Shown: one piece after another, positions 1 to 7,616 of the stretch
Numbering within the stretch: the first letter of the stretch is position 1
Layout of the letters: the number at the start of each line of letters is the position of its first letter
Assembly: GCA_003447785.1 (NCBI GenBank)
Contig: DLYJ01000210.1
Location: 1-17,365, forward strand
Direction of reading: 5' to 3'
DNA from: Treponema sp.
GTDB taxonomy: Bacteria; Spirochaetota; Spirochaetia; Treponematales; Treponemataceae
DNA: 17,365 nt
Translations under genes and position numbers: made by a program
Notes under the pieces: generated by a model
What the model was told of the DNA's origin: nothing
What the model saw: only the letters and a program-made list of their open reading frames with translations
The model's database searches: none

Positions 1-63
1 GATGTTCAGAACGTTGTAAAGGTAAGAACCGGTCAGGAAGGCTACGACGCCCTCCAGGACTAG
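1..63 (+). CDS. C-terminal end of an upstream gene (partial)
   Basis: Frame 1 is open from the window edge to a TAG stop at 61-63, giving a 20-residue polar tail that ends in Leu-Gln-Asp. A tandem terminator follows 35 bases later, as expected for the end of a plus-strand gene. Frame 2 stops early; frame 3 stays open slightly longer, so frame 1 is chosen for its stop position and amino-acid composition only. The fragment is too short to recognise a family. Confidence 0.5.
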   Translation, partial: DVQNVVKVRTGQEGYDALQD

Positions 64-97
64 CAGTTCGTTTTAATAAAAGACCTTAATAGTGAAT

Positions 98-161
98 CAA
101 AAAGAAGCCATTCTTTTTGGGGGAGACGGTTTTTTGGGTATCGGCCGTCTCCCCTTTTTTT
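98..161 (+). terminator. Tandem hairpin terminator
   Basis: Two hairpins abut. The first (98-119) is a perfect 9-bp stem, CAAAAAGAA pairing with TTCTTTTTG, around a GCCA loop. The second (120-154) is a perfect 10-bp stem, GGGGAGACGG pairing with CCGTCTCCCC, with a 15-base loop and seven T residues at 155-161. The second is a canonical intrinsic terminator for the upstream gene. The first may be an auxiliary stem. Confidence 0.9.
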
Positions 162-169
162 GTCCTTAG

Positions 170-178
170 TGGTACAAT
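170..178 (+). promoter_or_regulatory. Extended -10 promoter of the lipoprotein operon
   Basis: TGGTACAAT at 170-178 fits an extended -10 element (TGn followed by TACAAT, five of six bases to consensus). It lies just after the upstream terminator. No good -35 hexamer is visible, which is typical of extended -10 promoters. Transcription would be expected to start near 184-185, at the start codon itself. This is inferred from sequence only. Confidence 0.55.
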
Positions 179-183
179 AAACT

Positions 184-3100
184 ATGCTCAGACACATCGC
201 TAAATGTAAGTCGCTCTTTACCGGAGCTTTTTTGTTGGTTTTGGCGGCTTGTTCAGACAATCTTGTACGTTCTCCGGTGGGAGACGGAACAGACAATACC
301 GCTGCAGTGGCAAAAACTCTTGAGGCACCACAACTTTTAAAAGCAACCCACGGTGGAATTCAAAAAATTGAATTATCATGGGAAGGTGTAAAAGGTGCCC
401 GCCTTTATTACATCTATGCTGCACAAAACGTTTTTGCTGATTTTGAACAGATTGGCGAAGCCGGCGGAACAGACACGACCTTTGAAGTAACCCAGGCTTC
501 AGGACAAAGCAGATACTTTAAAATCAAAGCCGTAAACTACAGCAATGTTGAGTCGGCTTTCAGCAACGTTGCCTTTGGTTCAACACTTGCCACACCGGTA
601 ATTACTTCCATTGAGCAGGGCTCTGACGGAACTAATTCTACCATTAACTGGTGGATGGATAACTGTACTTCAAGCACGTATAAGGCAAACATAATGTACG
701 AAGTTACGGCCTTTGCCCAGGATAAAACGACTGCAGTGTCGACGGTTGCAGTCAGTGACGGCTCTTTGAGCGCAGTTTTAACGGGACTCAGTCCAAAAAC
801 TACATATTATTACCGCGTAGACGCCTTTTTGACCGGCGCCCAGGATAAAATTGAATCCAGCGATTTGCTGGACGCAGAAACCGCCCGCAAGCTTTTGCCT
901 TTGAGTGCCGTAAACTTCAGCGCACAAAAGGGTCAGAGTTCATCAGGCGTGCTTTTGAGCTGGCAGCTTCCGGCATACGTTGATTATTTAATCACAAGCG
1001 GAATTTACGAGCGTCATCCGGTCTACTTTAAAATCTGGCGCAAGGAATCCACACAGTCTGATTCGGACTTTGTTGAACTTGTTTCTTATATCGGATGTAT
1101 AAAGGAAGGAAACTCAACAGGTTCAATCATCAGCTTTGACTGTACAGCCGGCACGACAAGCAGCACGGCCTTAACCGTTGAACCAAGCACAAGCGAAGAA
1201 AGCGAAGTCAGCGCAGACTATAAATATTCAAGTCTGAGTGTGCTTAAATACACTGACACTACGGCGCAGATTTCCAAAAAATACGATTATAAAATTCAAT
1301 CCTACGTAGATGACACAACAAAAACCTTAACTTCTGAATCAAGCTGTACACAGGACCAGGGCTGGCTGATTTGCAGTCCGCAACTTTTTGTAACTTCAAA
1401 CTATGTGCAGGATGAGAACACTTCACTATTCACTTCGATTGAATTCAGTTTTACCCTGAATTTTGAACCGTTCCAGCAGGAATACAAATATATAATTCAG
1501 CAGACAAAAACAGATCTGGATGGAAACAACCCCGGGTCTTCAATTGTCATTTTGAACACTGTTGAAGAAGTAAATAATTATCGGGTTGAATTTACAGATC
1601 CGGCCGCTGATGAAGGATATTACGCATATTCAATTTTTATATGTCCGCCTGGCGCAACTGACACATCAGGCGCAATTACGGGCGCAAGCGCCCTGGGAAC
1701 ACACATTGTTACTTCTGACGCAAGCAGGATTCCGGTAATTGACAGTTTTACGGTTACTGACGGTTTTGCAGATAAATTTATAATTCAATTTGCCTATAAC
1801 GAAGCCTACACATACACATTGACCTGGGTCAGCGAAACTGGTGGTCAACAGCAGCCCGAAGAAAGCCTTACACTTTTAAATGAAGAGCTTACCGTGGAAG
1901 CAGGAATTGCAACTTACAACCACGCGGCTGCAAGCGGTGACTGCCGTTTTTACACGCTCACTGCAAGCAACGGTTTGGGCACGACAGTAGAACCAGACAA
2001 CGCAGTTCAGGGGGAAAGTTTTAAGACTTTAGGCACTGCTCAGATTACATCGGATGCAAGTTTCTACGATAAAATTCAATTCAGTTGGGATGCCGTACAA
2101 AAAGCAGATTCAACCTATCAGGTTACGGCATACTACACCGATGATGAAAGTAAGACTCCCCTTGCAATCAACCCTGAAGATATTGTTGAGGATGTGGAAG
2201 GCAATTATAAATGTACAATCAACCGGCCGGCAGGCTTTGACAATGCCACAATCAGCGGAAAGAGCATAACGGTAAAAGTTGTAAGTTCAAATACGGCAAC
2301 GGGTGACAGCACAACCGCTGAGACAGTCTGCCGTACAATGGGACCTGCCTGCACAAACATGTCGGTAACCCCCCAGAACGAAACTCAGCTTCAGATCAGA
2401 TGGGACAGCATCTCCGGGGCAGCCGGTTACGTTGTGGGTCGGGCAGTTTACAAGGATGCCGAGCTCAGCGAAATTGAAAAAGTCGACAACTACTACATTC
2501 CGGCAGATACTTTGGCAGATACTTTGACGGCTCAGGTTCAGGGAGAAGACATTGATAAGTCTGATGTTGCCGTGAGACAGAGCGCAAGCCAGATTGTTCT
2601 GACAGATAATTATGCCTATAAACAGGATTCAGAATCTTCCCTAGCTTCCTACTACAATAACCAGGCAAAAATCTGCACGGGCCTGCCTTACAGATACTTT
2701 GTAGTTCCGGTACTTGCTGAAGGCGACTTTAGTTTTGAAGGGGACGGGGCTTTGATGAAGCTGACTGATGATTCACAGGTTGTGTACTCGGACGTTGGCG
2801 GAGTTGTTGCGGCAACATGTGGCTACGGCCAGGATGTAGAAGCTGCCAAGGCACTGAACACAAGCATAATCACGGTAACATGGAAGCAGCCCTACGACGG
2901 AGCAAATAATGATCCGTACATTTATTACAGAAAGAGCGGTTCAAGCGACAGCTGGAGCCTTGCAGGTTCGCCTGGAAGAAGCAGCCAGGCAAAAATGAGT
3001 TATTCAATAACACCGGCCGAAAGAACACAGGCATATGAGTTTGCAGTTGTTTACAATAAATTAGCCCCAACAGTTGAACCAAAACAGTACATCCTCGATG

Positions 3101-4218
3101 TTCTTGGTCAAAAGATGGCATCGGACAGCCCTACCGAGCACTTGAACAAGGGTTATCTCCTTTCAATGCAGAAACCCTTTGCAAACTATATCGAAGGCTT
3201 CACTGAGCAGGTAAACTGGGTTTCTTACGATTATGATAACCGTGCCCTGGGACCTGATTATTACGAAATTCAGGTAAAAAATATGGATGACACAAACGGC
3301 TGGGTCAGAATTGCAAGGGTTAACATTGACCTTGCAAACGAGGATTTTGGTAAGACAGCCGTGTTAACCGATACAAGTACAACAAAAATTGAACTTGTTA
3401 ACTCTGGCGTAAATATGATTCAGATAAAACCTGTTTTTGACGGCTTTAACGGTGGAACTACAACCGGCGTCCTCAAAGTTTTGCGCTCTCCAAAACATTA
3501 TTACAGGATTGCAGGCGTCAGAACCTACACAAAAGACGACGTTACGGCAACTGTAAGCTGTACTGCTGGTGAAGACCTGAGCGTTTACGCTTACAGAAAT
3601 TTAACTGACACAGAAATTGCCCGTTCGGCACTTCTTACAATGACTTACGGATTTTACCAGGAAGCCGGGGGAAGTGCGGATTATTCGAATATTGGAAATA
3701 AATTCAAATACGCAGAAGGTAAGACTACAGCAAACGGCGGAACCGCAGTGTTTGGAAGTATGAGCTTGATTTCTGCCTTGCCTTGGGATCCTGAAGTAGG
3801 TAAGTATAAAGCAAGCTTTACATTTACAAATTATGCTCCTTCAATGCTCTGTCCTGATGGCAACAGCGCAGCCTTAATAAACATCGTTTCAGGAACCGGT
3901 TCTGTCCGCCTGAAGGGACTTTCTGATCCGTACATTGACAAATTCCGCACCGACGGCGGCATCGACATTACAACGAGCCTTGCCGATTCAACACTCACAG
4001 GAATCAGCGCCGATGCAACGGTACACTTTGAGTGTAACAGCGAAGGCGGAACTGCTCTTAAACTGACCGTCACACGCAACGGTACAACGACAGAACTTTG
4101 TAATGTTTCCGGTGATGTGGATACAAGGCGCAGGTGGCTTCCGATGATGATGGTAACCGAAGACAGCGCCTACTTAATTAAAAATTCAACATACGGATGG
4201 TGGCCAGATGAAAACTAA
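184..4218 (+). CDS. Large FN3-repeat lipoprotein, 1344 aa
   Basis: Predicted exported lipoprotein. The N-terminus has a basic start, a hydrophobic core and a lipobox Leu-Ala-Ala-Cys with Cys23 as lipidation site. About eight fibronectin type III-like beta modules follow, recognisable by the Trp of strand B (for example ELSW near residue 66) and the late Tyr-x-(Phe/Val/Ile)-x-(Ala/Val) strand. The clearest are at about 48-132, 137-236 and 241-395; later ones are more diverged. Residues from about 1137 form a different beta-rich C-terminal domain, related to that of the next gene. Sixteen cysteines follow Cys23. The ATG is the only upstream choice because an in-frame TAA lies at 178-180; no Shine-Dalgarno is visible. 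FN3 lipoproteins often act in adhesion or as surface scaffolds, but there is no catalytic motif and the role here is unknown. The gene overlaps the next by 11 bases. Confidence 0.88.
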   Translation: MLRHIAKCKSLFTGAFLLVLAACSDNLVRSPVGDGTDNTAAVAKTLEAPQLLKATHGGIQKIELSWEGVKGARLYYIYAAQNVFADFEQIGEAGGTDTTFEVTQASGQSRYFKIKAVNYSNVESAFSNVAFGSTLATPVITSIEQGSDGTNSTINWWMDNCTSSTYKANIMYEVTAFAQDKTTAVSTVAVSDGSLSAVLTGLSPKTTYYYRVDAFLTGAQDKIESSDLLDAETARKLLPLSAVNFSAQKGQSSSGVLLSWQLPAYVDYLITSGIYERHPVYFKIWRKESTQSDSDFVELVSYIGCIKEGNSTGSIISFDCTAGTTSSTALTVEPSTSEESEVSADYKYSSLSVLKYTDTTAQISKKYDYKIQSYVDDTTKTLTSESSCTQDQGWLICSPQLFVTSNYVQDENTSLFTSIEFSFTLNFEPFQQEYKYIIQQTKTDLDGNNPGSSIVILNTVEEVNNYRVEFTDPAADEGYYAYSIFICPPGATDTSGAITGASALGTHIVTSDASRIPVIDSFTVTDGFADKFIIQFAYNEAYTYTLTWVSETGGQQQPEESLTLLNEELTVEAGIATYNHAAASGDCRFYTLTASNGLGTTVEPDNAVQGESFKTLGTAQITSDASFYDKIQFSWDAVQKADSTYQVTAYYTDDESKTPLAINPEDIVEDVEGNYKCTINRPAGFDNATISGKSITVKVVSSNTATGDSTTAETVCRTMGPACTNMSVTPQNETQLQIRWDSISGAAGYVVGRAVYKDAELSEIEKVDNYYIPADTLADTLTAQVQGEDIDKSDVAVRQSASQIVLTDNYAYKQDSESSLASYYNNQAKICTGLPYRYFVVPVLAEGDFSFEGDGALMKLTDDSQVVYSDVGGVVAATCGYGQDVEAAKALNTSIITVTWKQPYDGANNDPYIYYRKSGSSDSWSLAGSPGRSSQAKMSYSITPAERTQAYEFAVVYNKLAPTVEPKQYILDVLGQKMASDSPTEHLNKGYLLSMQKPFANYIEGFTEQVNWVSYDYDNRALGPDYYEIQVKNMDDTNGWVRIARVNIDLANEDFGKTAVLTDTSTTKIELVNSGVNMIQIKPVFDGFNGGTTTGVLKVLRSPKHYYRIAGVRTYTKDDVTATVSCTAGEDLSVYAYRNLTDTEIARSALLTMTYGFYQEAGGSADYSNIGNKFKYAEGKTTANGGTAVFGSMSLISALPWDPEVGKYKASFTFTNYAPSMLCPDGNSAALINIVSGTGSVRLKGLSDPYIDKFRTDGGIDITTSLADSTLTGISADATVHFECNSEGGTALKLTVTRNGTTTELCNVSGDVDTRRRWLPMMMVTEDSAYLIKNSTYGWWPDEN
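2502..2525 (+). repeat. 12-bp perfect tandem duplication
   Basis: GGCAGATACTTT occurs twice head to tail at 2502-2513 and 2514-2525. It lies inside the large lipoprotein gene, keeps the frame and duplicates four residues (Ala-Asp-Thr-Leu). It looks like a recent replication-slippage event. Confidence 0.9.
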
Positions 4219-6439
4219 ATTCATTGGATTAGGATGCGCGGTAGCCGTTTGTCTGGCTCTTACTTCCTGTCAGGAACTTTTTCAGAGTAAGGTAAATATG
4301 GCAACGGACACAAATCCCGCAAACCTTGGGGATTTGTTTGAGCGCGAAGAAGAAATAGAAGAACTTGGTACAAGCGCCCAGCTTTTTGTAAGCCAGGGCC
4401 TTTTGGCCGGAAAGATTCAATTGACATGGAGCCAGGTAGATTATGCGACAAGCTACCGTATCGAACGGGCAGTTGTAAGTTCAACAAATGCCTCGGGCGG
4501 ATACGATGTTCCGGATGAAAGTGATTATAATTCAATCTGCGATTACTGCTATTCAACTTCATACACGGACATGATTTTATCAAACCCGTCCGCAACAAGC
4601 GACGCTTACAAAAACCACTATTTTTATAAAATTACGGCCCAGAATTTTGCAGAAAGTCTTGAAGGACCTGCAACAGACCCTACGGTCAGCGCAACCCGCG
4701 GCGAAGGCTGGCTCTTAAAAAGCCCTTCAAATGTCCAGGCCGACAAGGGAAAGTCTACCGATACGATTAATATCAGCTGGGAGCCAGTTGAAGAAGCGGT
4801 TGAATACGAAATTTTCCGGGGCGAAAAATCCAACGGAACCGGAATGGAGTTGCTTGCAACGGTTACCGCAAACCAGACCAGCTATGAGAATTCTCTTTTA
4901 ACCAGCGAGCAGGGAACTGAGTTCTACTACAAAATTGCGGCAAAAAACAGTTACGGAAATTCATCCGCACTGAGTTCAATCGCCATGGGCTACTCCCTCA
5001 AGGAAGGTGCTCCGGCAATCGCGGGCAATGTGCGCGTTGTGGACGGAAAGGCAACGAGCAAAAGCCAGCTTGTCATCACCTGGGACCCGGTTGCGGCAAC
5101 AAGTGCAACGGCGACAATTACATATTCTTTATATAAAACAAGTTCGGAAGACTCGGTTTATTCACTTGTTAAAAACAAACTCACAGGCACGAGCTACACA
5201 GATTCCAGCGGCTTAAAGACGGGCGTAATTTATTATTACTATGTTCAGGCGGTAAGTTATGACAGTGCGACACTTGAAACAACAAAGGGCGCATTCAGCG
5301 AATCTGGTGAAAATTCATACGGATATCTTCTGAGCCCGCCTGACTCGGTAGAAGTTCTTGACGGAGATTCGGATTCAACTGTAAACCTGACATGGGCACC
5401 TGCCGTGGGCGCAGATGAAGTTGATTTTACTTACACAATCTACAGCTCTGACACCCAGAACGGCGACTACACAATCCTGCAGAGCGACCTGGCTCCGGCT
5501 CAAGGCGCAGACGGACAGTTGACAGCTGCCGTAGAAAAGAAAAACTTTTACAAAATTACAACAAACAATCCCCTTGGAACGGACACGGAAAGCGTGATGA
5601 GTGCGGGTGCGGCACCACAGCCGGCAGCTCCTCAAAACGTTACTGCAAGTAAAACAGCACTTCTTTCTCGGGATTTTACTGCAAACAAAAACAATGTTTA
5701 TCCTGTCTTAATCAGCTGGGAAAAACCTGTCAGCGATGATCCGGCAGGTTATTACGTATACCGTTCAACAAAAACTGACAGCGGATTCAGAAAGTTGAAT
5801 GAAGAGCCTCTTGTTGAATTTGAATACATCGACGCAAACGAAACTGCAAAGGCCGGAACTGTCTACTATTACAAGGTTGTTTCGATTAACTCCCTGGGAC
5901 AGGGCAAAAAAGGAAACGACCCTCAGACGGACACTGCGCGCACTTGTATGGGATACGGTGCGCTTACCCGCGAGCAGTGGTTCCGCGAGTACAATAAAAC
6001 CTGTAAAGGCTCACAGAAAAAACTCACCCTGATGCACAAAACCCCAGACACTTCTAAGCTGGGAAGTGAAACGATTAACGGCGACATCAGCGGAACCCTG
6101 TCTTACAAAGCAGTCCTTGTAAACGGCGGTCTTGGCGGTGCCGAAATTACGATGCACTACGAAAACTACGCCGACTACTACATTGGCGGTGACAGCAGCA
6201 TGGGCGTTTACTTCCGTCTGACCGGAAACACGGATACAACTTCAAACATGAGTGCAAACGGAAAAATGCACGAAAGCGTAGTTTGTACCGGAATGTACCC
6301 TGGAACTGCAGGTTACAACAAGCTCGAAATCAAGGGCGGTGCCGCAGGCGGCGGTTATTACGAAGTTACAACGCGGGACTTAAATGGAAATACAGTCTTG
6401 GAAAACGGCGATATCAGCTGGCTTATAGGAGAAGAATAA
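4208..6439 (+). CDS. FN3-repeat lipoprotein, 743 aa
   Basis: Second exported lipoprotein, with lipobox Leu-Thr-Ser-Cys and Cys21 as the lipidated residue. A Glu-rich linker (about 45-52) is followed by about five FN3-like modules (roughly 56-163, 172-266, 270-370, 375-466 and 471-573), each with a core Trp such as QLTW, NISW, VITW, NLTW and LISW. Several module junctions carry a Gly-(Trp/Tyr)-x-Leu box followed by Pro and Val. A separate C-terminal domain begins near Tyr583 and resembles the end of the upstream protein. The ATG lies inside the last codons of the upstream gene (11-base overlap), which suggests translational coupling; a GGATGG-like purine stretch precedes it. Likely a paralogue and partner of the 1344-aa protein. 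No enzyme motif is seen, so an adhesive or structural envelope role is only inferred. Confidence 0.88.
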   Translation: MKTKFIGLGCAVAVCLALTSCQELFQSKVNMATDTNPANLGDLFEREEEIEELGTSAQLFVSQGLLAGKIQLTWSQVDYATSYRIERAVVSSTNASGGYDVPDESDYNSICDYCYSTSYTDMILSNPSATSDAYKNHYFYKITAQNFAESLEGPATDPTVSATRGEGWLLKSPSNVQADKGKSTDTINISWEPVEEAVEYEIFRGEKSNGTGMELLATVTANQTSYENSLLTSEQGTEFYYKIAAKNSYGNSSALSSIAMGYSLKEGAPAIAGNVRVVDGKATSKSQLVITWDPVAATSATATITYSLYKTSSEDSVYSLVKNKLTGTSYTDSSGLKTGVIYYYYVQAVSYDSATLETTKGAFSESGENSYGYLLSPPDSVEVLDGDSDSTVNLTWAPAVGADEVDFTYTIYSSDTQNGDYTILQSDLAPAQGADGQLTAAVEKKNFYKITTNNPLGTDTESVMSAGAAPQPAAPQNVTASKTALLSRDFTANKNNVYPVLISWEKPVSDDPAGYYVYRSTKTDSGFRKLNEEPLVEFEYIDANETAKAGTVYYYKVVSINSLGQGKKGNDPQTDTARTCMGYGALTREQWFREYNKTCKGSQKKLTLMHKTPDTSKLGSETINGDISGTLSYKAVLVNGGLGGAEITMHYENYADYYIGGDSSMGVYFRLTGNTDTTSNMSANGKMHESVVCTGMYPGTAGYNKLEIKGGAAGGGYYEVTTRDLNGNTVLENGDISWLIGEE

Positions 6440-6777
6440 TGAAAGTTAAATCGATTTTTGTACCGGTATTTTTGGGAGCAGTTCTGATGCTCTTTTCATG
6501 TTACACACCGTCTCCGCTTTACGGAACCTGGGCCGATAACGACGGAAACAAAATTACCTTTATCAGCGACGGAACCTTTGTTGCAAAAATCACGGACAGC
6601 GTCGGAAACATCGTAAACTACGAAGGGGATTATTCAGTGGTTGATAACGTAGTCGTTTTTTCGACCGGAGACGGAACCGTTAACTCTGAATGGGACATCC
6701 GCGGTGCAATGCTTTACATCACATGGACAAGCGGCGGAGTTACTAAAAACCTGACTCTTTATCATACGGGAAAATAA
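6439..6777 (+). CDS. Small lipocalin-like lipoprotein, 112 aa
   Basis: The start chosen is the ATG at 6439, which shares one base with the preceding stop (TAATG) and has AGGAGAAG just upstream. A longer in-frame reading from 6283 would run inside the previous gene and bury the signal peptide, so it is rejected. The product has a hydrophobic leader ending Leu-Phe-Ser-Cys with Cys21 as lipidation site. The mature part reads Leu-Tyr-Gly-Thr-Trp, then a Gly-Asn-Lys-Ile-Thr-Phe strand, an SDGTF turn and further short strands. That pattern is typical of small lipocalin-like or DUF5640-like lipoproteins, where GTW opens the barrel. The ligand and role are unknown. The tight coupling suggests it is made together with the two FN3 lipoproteins. 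Confidence 0.85.
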   Translation: MKVKSIFVPVFLGAVLMLFSCYTPSPLYGTWADNDGNKITFISDGTFVAKITDSVGNIVNYEGDYSVVDNVVVFSTGDGTVNSEWDIRGAMLYITWTSGGVTKNLTLYHTGK

Positions 6778-6787
6778 AAGGTATAAA

Positions 6788-7423
6788 ATGAAAAAGTTAA
6801 TCAGTATAGTTGCAGCACTTTTTTTCCTTGTTGAATTTGTACCGGCTGACGAGGCAGTTAAGTCCAGGTTTGCAGACACTTACTTTCTGTTTGACGGCGG
6901 TGTTTCATTCATTCAGGTAAATCGAATTCAAAAGCAGACGGAACGCTCAAACTTTGTGTGGCGGGACTGCATGATTGGAGCTTATTTTAAAACCCAGACA
7001 CGCAATCTGCCGTATGTTGACTTTCTGCTCAGGGTTCAGGGCTTTTATCCGTTCTACCACCAGTTTAACGGAATGGAAATGATAAGCAAGCAGACAATTC
7101 TGTATGCATTTGACGGATTTCTGGGACCAACATTCCGCAAGGACATGTACAAATATTTTAACATGAGCCTTACCCCAGGAATTCATTATATGTACCAGCT
7201 CAGTGATGAATATCATTACAACTATCTGGGCGCCGGTGTAATCCTCGGAATGGAGTTTCCGGTGCACAAAAGTTTTACCATACTGCTGGACGGAACTTTT
7301 ACCTGGGACAGCGCAAACTTTGGAACCAATAAAAATGTCCAGCCCTATGACTATAGCTGGCAGTGGCAGTCTTCACTGGGAGTGCGATACCACCCAAAAC
7401 ACCCCAATTTTGCATCAAATTAA
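6788..7423 (+). CDS. Exported beta-barrel-like protein, 211 aa (possible outer membrane protein)
   Basis: The N-terminus (Lys-Lys, then a hydrophobic core of about 14 residues, then a polar stretch starting PADE) is a signal peptide with no lipobox Cys. The mature part alternates aromatic and hydrophobic residues in strand-like blocks separated by polar turns, for example around YFLFDGGVSFI, GAGVILGMEF and FTILLDGTFTW, and closes with a Trp/Tyr-rich stretch and a GVRYHP strand. The size and pattern suit an eight-stranded outer membrane barrel of the OmpW/OmpA-like kind described in treponemes. A true family match cannot be confirmed by eye, and the last residue is Asn rather than an aromatic. 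AAAAGG at 6776-6781 is the ribosome site, ten bases separate it from the previous gene, and a terminator follows. It is the last gene of the envelope operon and might anchor or export the lipoproteins. Confidence 0.75.
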   Translation: MKKLISIVAALFFLVEFVPADEAVKSRFADTYFLFDGGVSFIQVNRIQKQTERSNFVWRDCMIGAYFKTQTRNLPYVDFLLRVQGFYPFYHQFNGMEMISKQTILYAFDGFLGPTFRKDMYKYFNMSLTPGIHYMYQLSDEYHYNYLGAGVILGMEFPVHKSFTILLDGTFTWDSANFGTNKNVQPYDYSWQWQSSLGVRYHPKHPNFASN

Positions 7424-7483
7424 CACACCGACTGTGTAAAATTGACCCACTTTTGAAACAAAACTTAATTCACATGGACAGAA

Positions 7484-7527
7484 ATACTCTCTGGTTGTTT
7501 TATAAAACGGCAGAGGGTATTTTTTTG
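7484..7527 (+). terminator. Terminator of the lipoprotein operon
   Basis: ATACTCTCTG (7484-7493) pairs with CAGAGGGTAT (7511-7520) with one G-T pair. After a single bulged G the stem continues through TTGTTTTA against TAAAACGG, giving a long, nearly continuous hairpin. A T run (7520-7526) follows. Strong intrinsic terminator. Confidence 0.9.
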
Positions 7528-7561
7528 GCTTAAAAAAGGTGTTTTTTTCGTTTTTAAAAAG

Positions 7562-7578
7562 TTGGCACGGTTTTTGCA
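7562..7578 (+). promoter_or_regulatory. Sigma-54 (RpoN) promoter of the hsp20 gene
   Basis: TTGGCACGGTTTTTGCA carries the -24 element TGGCAC and the -12 element TTGCA with the exact five-base spacing of the sigma-54 consensus. Transcription would start about 11-12 bases past the TTGC, near 7588-7590, leaving a leader of about 28 bases. Sigma-54 promoters require an AAA+ enhancer-binding activator; no activator gene or clear enhancer repeat is seen nearby. Runs of A and T at 7532-7560 could favour DNA bending. Confidence 0.85.
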
Positions 7579-7604
7579 TTATTATTAATGAAAATTAAGT
7601 TCAC

Positions 7605-7610
7605 AGGAGG
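7605..7610 (+). promoter_or_regulatory. Strong ribosome-binding site of hsp20
   Basis: AGGAGG is a full Shine-Dalgarno core with six bases to the ATG at 7617. It decides between this ATG and the out-of-frame ATG at 7612, which is too close to the site. Confidence 0.85.
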
Positions 7611-7616
7611 TATGAT

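Noticed and set aside
6283..6438. Longer N-terminus for the 112-aa lipoprotein (in-frame ATG at 6283)
   Set aside because: It overlaps the upstream gene by over 150 bases and hides a good signal peptide and ribosome site that fit the ATG at 6439.
7484..7616. CIRCE element or RNA thermometer before hsp20
   Set aside because: No TTAGCACTC-N9-GAGTGCTAA repeat is present; the leader after the sigma-54 start is short, and its AGGAGG has no strong complementary segment nearby.
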